Positions 52,672 to 61,200 of a DNA stretch of 64,000 nucleotides are shown here, in pieces. The stretch comes from Anaerolineae bacterium. Lineage in GTDB: Bacteria; Chloroflexota; Anaerolineae; Anaerolineales; Anaerolineaceae. A program made the position numbers and the translations under genes. Positions within the stretch are counted from its first letter, which is position 1; each line of letters begins with the position of its first letter. The notes under the pieces were generated by a model. It was not told the origin of the DNA. It was given only the letters and a program-made list of their open reading frames with translations, and searched no databases. Location of the stretch: contig JABLWW010000007.1 in NCBI GenBank assembly GCA_013178295.1, positions 124,001 to 188,000 on the forward strand, read 5' to 3'.

Positions 52672-55419
52672 CTACCCATTTCCAGATGTCAGAACACGCT
52701 TAAGATGTGGCACAACCTGATCAATGGCATCCTGCAGCCGTGCCGGAGCTTTGCCGCCTGCTTGTGCCAGTGTGGGACGTCCGCCGCCACTACCTTCCAT
52801 TAACACCGCAATTGTTTTGACCAGTTCCCCGGCATGCACTCCGCGTTTTACCAGGTCTTCTGTCACTGCGGCGATAATCACAGGACGACCGTCTTCTTCC
52901 ACCGTCCCCAAAACAACCACACCACTCGGGTATTTCTGGCGGAAACGGTCGGTCATCTGACGCAGAGTATCAGCATTCGCATTGGGCAAAACAAGCGATA
53001 GCACTGGGATGCCATGTACTTCGGACACACTCTGCAAATGGCGGTGGAACTCAGCCGCCACCAGTTCCTGACGCAAACGTGATATCTGTTTACGCGCCTG
53101 TTCAATCTCATGCTGTAAAACCCGCGCTTTATCAGCTACCTCATCCTGAGAACAGCTAAGCAGCGCCGCACACTCCTTGAGCACACGGAAGCGCTTCTGA
53201 ATAAAACCATACGCACCCTCTCCGGTGATTGCCTCGATGCGGCGTATCCCCGCTGCAGCACTGCCCTCACTCACGATAATGAATACGCCTATATCCCCTG
53301 TCTCGCTCACATGCGTCCCGCCGCAAAGTTCGTAGGAAAGAATATCTTCATCACCGATAGTAATCGTGCGCACCACATCCGCATACTTCTCGCCAAACAG
53401 CGCCATGGCGCCTTCTGAAATCGCTTCATTGAGAGGCTTGTGGGCAATTTTCAAGGAGTAGTTCTGCAGAATCGCCTGATTGACGCCAGCTTCAATTTGC
53501 TCCAACTGAGCATCCGTCAACGCCTCGGGATGCGTAAAATCAAACCGCAAACGGTCTGGTGCCACCAGCGAACCCGCTTGACGGGCGTGTTTGCCAAGCA
53601 CCTTTTGCAATTCAGCATGAAGCAGATGGGTGGCAGTATGGTTGCGCATAATATTCCTGCGTCTGTGAATATCCACCGCTGCCACACACATATCCCCCAC
53701 ATGCGGCTGCCCAGCGACCACCTGCCCCACATGCGCAATAACACCCGCCGCAGGCCGGTACACGCTTTCGACTTTAATTTCCCACTGTGGTGACTGTATA
53801 GAACAGATGCTGCCTGTATCAGACACCTGGCCACCCGACTCAACATAAAAACCGGTGGAAGGCAAAACCACCTCAACCGTGTTGCCAACCTCAACCACAT
53901 CAACCGCCTCACCATCTCTTACCAGAGATAACACTTCACCCTGCGCATTGAGTTGGTGATATGGGTCATACACCACACCCTGTGCCCCCAGCTTTCCCTG
54001 AGAAACAAGCTGCTCAAATATCGAGCGGTACACGTTGACATCCTCGCCACCAAGCGGACCAAATTCTTTACCCGCCCCGGAGGCAAAGCGGTGTTCCTCC
54101 ATCGCCTGATGAAACCCACCCTGGTCAACTTCAAGTCCTTCCTCCAATGCCACATCGCGGCTGATCTCCAAAGGTAAACCATGTGTGGCATATAAGCCAA
54201 AGGTTTTCTTACCATCCAGAATTCTTTTGCCTTCCCCCTTTGTCTCAGCAATCAGCTCATAGAGATGCTCCATACCGGCATCGACCGTACGGCGAAAGCG
54301 TTCTTCCTCCCTGGTCAGGTTATCTCGAATGGTTTCTGCATTGCGTCGCAACTCCGGATAGAAATCACCGTACTCCTGAATGACAGTATCCGCTACTTTT
54401 GCCAGAAACGGCTCATACAAACCTATCTTTCTGCCAAATTGGGCAGCGCGCCGAATGATCATCCGGCAAACGTAATTGCGCCCCACATTGCCAGGGACAA
54501 CTCCATCCGCAATCAAAAAAGTTGCCGCCCGACCATGATCGGCAATCACACGGTACGGTGTAAGGTTTGCCTCGCGTTCTTCCTCAGTCTGCCCGGTCAG
54601 CCCCAAAACCGTATCCATCAGCGGCAACAGCAAATCGGTCTTATAGTTCGAGTACGTGCCCTGCAACACGGCAACAATACGTTCCAGCCCCATACCGGTA
54701 TCCACATGGCAGGCGGGCAGCCGCTCCAGCTGCGTGGGAGACAAACGGTTATACTGAATGAACACCAGGTTCCATAATTCAAGGAAGCGCTTACAGTTCC
54801 CATTCACCGCGCACTGGTGTCCAGGTTCTTCTTTACGGTCGCAGAACTCTTCCCCCAGATCAATATGAATCTCGCTGCACGGTCCGCATGGACCTGTTTC
54901 TGCCATCTCCCAAAAATTATCTTTGCGTCCAAAAAACAGGACATGCTGCGGATCGGCGCCGGGCTGCTGACGCCAGTAATTTGCTGCCTCATCATCCGCA
55001 GGAATTTCGCCCTTCTCATCTTTGAAGCAGGTAAACCACAAGCGGCTTTTTTCCAGCCCCCAGACCCCCGTTAACAACTCCCATGCCCACTCAATAGCTT
55101 CCTTCTTGTAGTAGTCTCCGAACGACCAGTTTCCCAGCATCTCAAAAAAAGTGTGGTGAGAGTTATCCCTGCCCACATCATCAAGATCATTATGTTTTCC
55201 CGCTACCCGCATACACTTTTGGGAATCAACTGCCCTAGTATAAGGGCGAGTATCCGTGCCAAGAAAAACCTCCTTAAACTGCACCATGCCAGCGTTGGTA
55301 AACAGCAAGGTCTGATCACCGCCGGGTACAAGCGACGCAGAAGGAACATGGGTATGCCCCCGCTCAACAAAAAAATCCACAAAAGATTGGCGTATCTGGG
55401 CACCGGTAAGTTTACTCAT
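52672..55419 (-). CDS. alaS: Alanyl-tRNA synthetase
   Basis: A 915-residue class II AlaRS. It has the aminoacylation core ([50 protein letters not shown]), the editing domain with the zinc ligands HTATHLLH and CGGTHV, and a C-terminal DHHA1/C-Ala region with [12 protein letters not shown]. Length is slightly above the usual 870-880. The promoter lies about 126 bases before the start, and the leader is too short and lacks the sequence for a T-box. The MCP gene follows 35 bases later on the same strand. Confidence 0.97.
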   Translation of the reverse strand: MSKLTGAQIRQSFVDFFVERGHTHVPSASLVPGGDQTLLFTNAGMVQFKEVFLGTDTRPYTRAVDSQKCMRVAGKHNDLDDVGRDNSHHTFFEMLGNWSFGDYYKKEAIEWAWELLTGVWGLEKSRLWFTCFKDEKGEIPADDEAANYWRQQPGADPQHVLFFGRKDNFWEMAETGPCGPCSEIHIDLGEEFCDRKEEPGHQCAVNGNCKRFLELWNLVFIQYNRLSPTQLERLPACHVDTGMGLERIVAVLQGTYSNYKTDLLLPLMDTVLGLTGQTEEEREANLTPYRVIADHGRAATFLIADGVVPGNVGRNYVCRMIIRRAAQFGRKIGLYEPFLAKVADTVIQEYGDFYPELRRNAETIRDNLTREEERFRRTVDAGMEHLYELIAETKGEGKRILDGKKTFGLYATHGLPLEISRDVALEEGLEVDQGGFHQAMEEHRFASGAGKEFGPLGGEDVNVYRSIFEQLVSQGKLGAQGVVYDPYHQLNAQGEVLSLVRDGEAVDVVEVGNTVEVVLPSTGFYVESGGQVSDTGSICSIQSPQWEIKVESVYRPAAGVIAHVGQVVAGQPHVGDMCVAAVDIHRRRNIMRNHTATHLLHAELQKVLGKHARQAGSLVAPDRLRFDFTHPEALTDAQLEQIEAGVNQAILQNYSLKIAHKPLNEAISEGAMALFGEKYADVVRTITIGDEDILSYELCGGTHVSETGDIGVFIIVSEGSAAAGIRRIEAITGEGAYGFIQKRFRVLKECAALLSCSQDEVADKARVLQHEIEQARKQISRLRQELVAAEFHRHLQSVSEVHGIPVLSLVLPNANADTLRQMTDRFRQKYPSGVVVLGTVEEDGRPVIIAAVTEDLVKRGVHAGELVKTIAVLMEGSGGGRPTLAQAGGKAPARLQDAIDQVVPHLKRVLTSGNG

Positions 55420-55544
55420 TTACATATCTCCCAAACGTTTTTTACCTGCGAAAATAAAAAAAGAAAACTGCTTATGATGAAAGCTGCCATCTAAAATTGG
55501 CGTAGATGTTTCCCAATTGCTCGATTCGCTGGCGCTAAGCGTAC

Positions 55545-55573
55545 ATTATACGCGAGGAATACAATGACTGCAA
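55545..55573 (-). promoter_or_regulatory. Promoter of alaS
   Basis: On the minus strand TTGCAG (55573-55568), a 17-base spacer and a consensus TATAAT (55550-55545) predict a leader of about 118 bases. The leader ends in a T-rich stretch and a GGGAGA site near the ATG. Confidence 0.7.
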
Positions 55574-55586
55574 CAAAATGATAAAA

Positions 55587-55625
55587 CAACCTCCCTCTCT
55601 TTTACCCGGTGAGAGAAGGAGGTTG
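55587..55625 (-). terminator. Terminator of the TPR / C25-like protease operon
   Basis: CAACCTCC (55587-55594) pairs with GGAGGTTG (55618-55625) and CTCTC with GAGAG, with a two-base bulge. On the minus strand TTTTAT follows. It ends the protease transcript before the alaS promoter. Confidence 0.85.
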
Positions 55626-55649
55626 CGCAACGGGTTCACAAAACGCGTA

Positions 55650-58292
55650 CTAGCGCGAAATGGCAAGCTTAACCACCTTGCCTTGCGCGTTGAGTGTGGC
55701 ACGGGCATAATGCTGGTGTGTATGCTGCGACCCGCGCACCTGTTTGCTGATGGTAACCACTACACGCCCATCCGCAGCCACCTTTTTCTGTTTCCCCTGG
55801 CTATCTTTCCCGCTATCCTGCTTATCCTCCTCTACCAGCTGCTGCTGGCTGATAGCCACCCGCGCATCTTCAAGACCAGGCAGGTAAGATGAAACGATTT
55901 GCTTCACCTCTTTGATGACTTGATCCGATAACCGATTCGCAGAAAGCTCAGATACCTGATGATCGCAGATGGTTCTGACTCGCGGTAAGCTTTTCATACG
56001 CATCACAGTTTTGGCACGCATACCACCCGTTTCATCAGTTACCAGCGGGTCCCCATAGAGGACAAACGAGAGCAATGTCTTCTGATCCTCACCATCCAGA
56101 AAACCCTGCCGTTGATCCATCTCACGGACAAGTTCCACTTTTGCCTGCATCAACGCCTCGCCAGCAGAGCAACCGGAGCGAAGATGCTTCCAGAAAAAAT
56201 ACCCCAGTAAATCAGCGCCTATCAGAGGCGCACTGACGGAGCCGTAAGAAACGCAGGTTGACCCAACAAATGCCAGCGTGCCAATTGAGATGAACTTCAA
56301 AGCCAGTGCATCCATCTCCCTTTTGTTGACAACATTTGCCCCAAAGCATGACTCCGTAAACACCACCCGCGGCGCCTTCCCATTCTTGATCAAATCCTTT
56401 GGCGAAAGCGCCACAGGATAGTCCTGCATTGAATCGGTTACAGCCGCTTCCTTTTGTCCATACCAGTCCGGCGAGTCAACCAAACCATGCAGATTGTAGT
56501 AGCCATACTGCGAGTCTGTAATCTTATTGTTGGCAAAGCTGCCAGAGTACTCAGGTGGAGATATCAGCAAGGTATCAGTATCTCCTAGCTGCTTATACAC
56601 TGCCTGTGAGGATTGCTTCCACACAGCCGCAGTATATCCCAGACTGAATGGCGGCTTGCTGCCAAACAGCAAGCGCAGAATAGCCTGGATGATATTTCCC
56701 CCATTGATCAAGGAAGAAAGAAAACTGACCGCCTTTTGTGAAGTGGAAGTGGGGGTATGATACTGAATAATCTTGCGCAATTGCTCCAGTAGTAATCCCG
56801 CATCCGAGCCTGCTTCGCCCGGCACACGCCCAACAGGCCATTCAGTAATAAAATAATTCGAGTCAAGCGAAGCGTATGGGTTATCCGAAAGCACATTGAG
56901 GTCTGTGTCATCTGTCGGGTTTGGCAACTGATGAAAGGGCACCACCTCTGGCCCGCCCACAATCAAAAGTGCCCCAATCATCTCTCCCTTTTTGGCTAAT
57001 ACCGCATCCAGGTCTGTCAACGCAAGTTTAATCTTCCAGGGGTCAATTGAGTCGACCGGCTCAATATGCAAATCCTTGAGGTTCTGCACATCATCCGGAT
57101 AGAATACCAACGAGCCCCAACGCGGTTGCTGAGCAATCAGATCAGCCAAACGGTCAAGCTCAGTCATCACAACTGCTGCCGTTTGCTGCCCATATTGCTT
57201 GATCAAACCGGACTTGGTAGACAAAATGACGTAAATTGGATAACGACCGTCCGACCTGCCAATGGAAGGACGGTTCAATTTCTTCGCAATACGGGCAAAT
57301 GCCTCTTCCACCGACTTCAATTCCTCATTCGCCGTCGTCCTCCAGGTGGCAGCCTGGCTGTCCGAAGGAACAGACCCTTTTTGAGTTTGAGGAGTCTGCG
57401 GCACGGCATCTGGCACAGTTTCCTGAGGCGTCAAATCCGCATTCGTAGCCATCGGCTGTGTACTGGAAGCGATATCTATCTCACCAGCAGGTAATTTGTT
57501 CCACCCTAAAATAGCCGCTGCAGCAGCGGGAATGGCATAATCAAATGGAATTTCAAAATTATCGGGATAGAGAGGACGATAGCGAAAATCGCTTCCCCAC
57601 AGACGTATCGCCGCCAACCCAATGGCATCCGCCGCGACACATTGATGCAGCAGATTAACCCCATTGGTCTCATCCCCCATCTCCATCTTTGCATCTGCCA
57701 GACAAAGCTTAAACTGCAGACAATCAGGCCAACGGGTATGATACAGATTCGCCAGCTGATACGTCTGCAGTAGCTCTCCCCTGGCAATGGTAATTTTCAG
57801 ATGCAACACAGCTGCCAACAGCAAATTAGAGTCCATACCGATAGACTGATGCACCAGCGCTTCGGCTTCATCCAGCTTGCCCTCATTGAATAAACTATAA
57901 GCCTGTCGTAACAAGGTTGCCCAGGCAGGCAAAGTGATTGCATACAAAGACTTGCCCAAGGCATAAGCACAGCCCGCAGCTTCCAGCGCCTGCCCTGAAC
58001 CGCGATCAGCATCATACGCCAGCGCCTCCTGCACCTCTGCAAACTCAGGCTCAAGCTGACTGATGCGTGCAAGAATCTCTACCGCCTGTGACTTATTCCC
58101 CTCTGCCAACAAAGCTTTGGCTAACAGGAAGCTCACCTGCAAGTCGCCGGGAAATGAAACCAGCCAATTTTGGGCAATTTGTCTGGCAAAACGGAATGAC
58201 TGGCTTTCCAACGCTGCGTTAAGCACCAGCATAAACCGATGCCGTGAAATTACATTGACCACACTTTGGTTGCCTTGATCATGCTCGCTCAT
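55650..58292 (-). CDS. TPR protein with caspase-fold (C25-like) cysteine protease domain
   Basis: An 880-residue soluble protein with no signal peptide. Residues 1-230 are TPR-like helices (NWLVSFPGDLQVSFLLAKAL). A Pro/Thr/Gln linker (275-320) leads to a peptidase C25/gingipain-like domain (about 345-755). Within it are ALLIVGGPEVVPFHQLP (441-457), DNPYASLDSNYF (470-481), WPVGRVPGEAG (485-495), YYNLHG with the likely catalytic His602, FTESCFGAN with the likely catalytic Cys649, and AFVGSTCVSYGSVSAPLIGA (674-693). The order His then Cys is that of clan CD (caspases, gingipains). The last 120 residues are lysine-rich and of unknown fold. The start overlaps the stop of the giant TPR gene (ATGA), with AGGAGG upstream. 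Substrate and trigger are unknown. Confidence 0.82.
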   Translation of the reverse strand: MSEHDQGNQSVVNVISRHRFMLVLNAALESQSFRFARQIAQNWLVSFPGDLQVSFLLAKALLAEGNKSQAVEILARISQLEPEFAEVQEALAYDADRGSGQALEAAGCAYALGKSLYAITLPAWATLLRQAYSLFNEGKLDEAEALVHQSIGMDSNLLLAAVLHLKITIARGELLQTYQLANLYHTRWPDCLQFKLCLADAKMEMGDETNGVNLLHQCVAADAIGLAAIRLWGSDFRYRPLYPDNFEIPFDYAIPAAAAAILGWNKLPAGEIDIASSTQPMATNADLTPQETVPDAVPQTPQTQKGSVPSDSQAATWRTTANEELKSVEEAFARIAKKLNRPSIGRSDGRYPIYVILSTKSGLIKQYGQQTAAVVMTELDRLADLIAQQPRWGSLVFYPDDVQNLKDLHIEPVDSIDPWKIKLALTDLDAVLAKKGEMIGALLIVGGPEVVPFHQLPNPTDDTDLNVLSDNPYASLDSNYFITEWPVGRVPGEAGSDAGLLLEQLRKIIQYHTPTSTSQKAVSFLSSLINGGNIIQAILRLLFGSKPPFSLGYTAAVWKQSSQAVYKQLGDTDTLLISPPEYSGSFANNKITDSQYGYYNLHGLVDSPDWYGQKEAAVTDSMQDYPVALSPKDLIKNGKAPRVVFTESCFGANVVNKREMDALALKFISIGTLAFVGSTCVSYGSVSAPLIGADLLGYFFWKHLRSGCSAGEALMQAKVELVREMDQRQGFLDGEDQKTLLSFVLYGDPLVTDETGGMRAKTVMRMKSLPRVRTICDHQVSELSANRLSDQVIKEVKQIVSSYLPGLEDARVAISQQQLVEEDKQDSGKDSQGKQKKVAADGRVVVTISKQVRGSQHTHQHYARATLNAQGKVVKLAISR

Positions 58293-61200
58293 AGATACGA
58301 ATTAGCCTCCTGAGGGTTATGTACAAGGTTTAGTGCAATAACCGCGCCAAGTTGACGTCGAATATTCAGATCATCCGGAGAAAGTTCCGATGCCCTGCGC
58401 AGCATCGCCTCAGCCCCCACGTAATCCTTTATCTCGCGCATCACCAAAGCAGCCGCATAAAACAGACGAGGCTCATCGGGCAACACCTTAATTCCCATCT
58501 CATACACTTGCAGCGCCTGCAACAACTCACGGCGTTCCTGGTATGTCGCGCCCAGTTCCTGGTAGGCTTCAAACATTTGTGGCGACTGGACAATTGCCTG
58601 GCTCAGGTGGTGAATTGCCGTGTCCAGCTGACCCGATTTGCGCATCAAGCGCCCCAGCAGCAAATTGAGTTCAGCATTCTCTGGTTGCAAACGCAAAGCA
58701 GCCAGCGCGGCACGTTCGGCATCGGCAAACTCGCCACAATCTGCCAAAACCATCGCCAGCAACCCTAACACATCTGGCTGATTGGGGTAAAGTTCCTCAA
58801 GTTTTTGTGCAAGTGGCAAAGCCGCCTGCGCATCATACCGCTGGCGCGTCAACCTGACACGTGCATAGAGCACAGACTTGGATAACTGGTATTCCTGCGG
58901 CATGCCATCCAGCACATCAAGCGCTTCCTGCAATTTACCCTGCTCCTCAAGAATATGAGACATCAAAAGCCAGGCTTCCTGCGATTGTGATTGACGCTTC
59001 AGCCCCTCCTGAGCATACTGATACGCCGTCTGATAATCTTTCATTTGCAAGCAAATTCTGCCGCACAGCAACGCCGCGGCAGAAGACGTACTATCCAGCT
59101 GATCTGCCATGCGGGCACATTCCAGCGCTTCCAGTAAATTTCCAACGCGCTGATAGGCTTCGGACAGCAAAAACCAGGTTTTGACCTGATTCGCACTGAT
59201 CTGCGAGATGTTGCGCAGAACCTGTATCGCCTTGTTGGGGTCATTCTGCTCAAGATACACCTCCCCAAGCGCCAGACCGTACTCGACTTTTGTGGGCTGC
59301 AACGAGAATGCCTGTTTCCAGTGGTACAAACTCTCTTCATTCATCCCGATTTGCAAAGCAATGCGGGCTGCACTGGCATGCCATTCCGGTTCATCACCCC
59401 AAGTCCGCAATGCCGTTTGCAACGCCCCCAACGCCTGATCAGGAAGACCAGCCTCCCAGGCTAGCAGAGCCACAACCACATTGTACACCGGGTCAGCAGG
59501 GCGATCCTCAACCGCCTGACGCGCATACTCCAGACCAACTTCAGCACCATTTGCCCGATAACATAATGCTCTCTGAATAAGATAGTCTGCTTTCTCCGGG
59601 AGTCTTAAAGCTAACTCCAGTGCCAGTTTCGGGTTCTTCAACTGCCGCAAAGCTGCCACGATCGCGGCTTTATCATCCAATGCTTCCGAAAGTTTGTCCA
59701 ACACCTCAATGCTTTGCACTGTCAAATCAAATGCCAGATGCCCTCTGGCATGCCAGCGTTTCACCTCTTTACTGTTGCTAATTTGCCACGCACTTGCCAG
59801 CGCTCTCTCTAGTTTGGCAAACGTCTCCTTTGAGAGACTTTCCCGCCCAGGGGCATGTGACACACAGCCAACCTCGTCAAACAAACGCTGCTTTTCAGCA
59901 CACATCACCAATGCTTTTGCATATTGAAGCATCACATATCCATTGTTTGCATGGCGCGTCAGGGTCAACTCAAAAAACCGAAGTGCCTGATCCCATAGAC
60001 AAAGCTCAAAAGCCACTTGCGCCAGCCAGAGATAGCTCTCCCGTTGCCAGTATAAAACCAGCGCATCACCAAAGAAGTCGCTCACTGTCTCAATTTCAAC
60101 AGCTTCATGCCCCGCAACAACCTCCGCCAGCTTGCTGTAAATCTCCTCAGCTGCTTTCAATTGCCCCTGTCTGATAAGCAAGCGCGCCTGTATTGCCTGA
60201 AGACGCACGGCATCGGGGTCAAACTCCAGCCCCTGGCGTACCAGCTCCGCTGCCGCCATCTCATCACCCTTCTCAAGAGTACGCTCCGCACGGGCACAAA
60301 GCAAAGACATCCAGGCATGGGGCGTCCTCTCCCTTTCGGCGCTTGTCTGCTGATCTTCCCCTTCAAGCGCCATCAAAGATTGGAGCACGCCATCACCCTG
60401 CAGAAGCGCCAGAGCAATATCAAAGGCAAAAAAGCGGCAGACAAGGTTGTCGGGCAACAACTCCGCCGCTTTCTGAGCATGGTATAGCGCTGATGAAAGA
60501 TTGCCCCCCATGCGCAGAAGATGGGCAATACGAATATGAATGCCCGCTTTGGAACGCACCGTCTCCAGCCATTGTTCTGCCATCAGTCCCGACTTAATCA
60601 GTCTATAGAAGTGATCACGAGGTGCCACTGCGAAGCCCATGTCCAAAATCGCAAGGGCGCGTTCCAGACACGCCTGTGCTGCCTGAGGGCGGTCTAACTT
60701 CAAAAGCAAGTCGGCTTCAAAAACCTGTAACACAGCATCAGAGGGGGCAAACCCTATTGCCTTTTGCACAGAATACAAAGCCGCTTCGGCGTCTCCCATA
60801 GCCGCCTGCAAGCAGGATAGCTCAAAGAGAAAATCAACGGATTGGCTATCCTCCTGCACCAACGCCTGCCCAAGACTGGAAAGAGCAGAAGCCTTGTCGT
60901 TCAACTCAAGAAACACGTATGCCACCCGTCTCCAATGATCTCCCGATAACTGCTCAAATTTGAGCAGAGAGGATAGCGCCCGACGCGCCTCCTCCTCGTT
61001 ACCAGTGCGTACGCAAGCCTCAGCTAACAGGAGCCAGTTTTCAGGGCTGGTTGCGTCAAGCTCGGTAACACAGGTTAATGCCTCTATCGCCTCCCCGTCT
61101 TCTTCGAGCCTGATTGCAATGTCGGCAAACCATAGCAGCACGTGGATATCATTTGAGGCAAGTTTCAAAATCGTACGCGCTGTCTGCATTGCTTCATCCC

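Noticed and set aside
55420-55545. T-box leader before alaS
   Set aside because: The leader is about 118 bases and lacks the T-box sequence and specifier stem; only a T-rich stretch is present.
55650-58292. CHAT-domain assignment for the protease
   Set aside because: The GGPEVVP, DNPYA and GRVP pattern and the spacing of His and Cys fit peptidase C25 better than CHAT. Both are clan CD, so only the broader label is safe.
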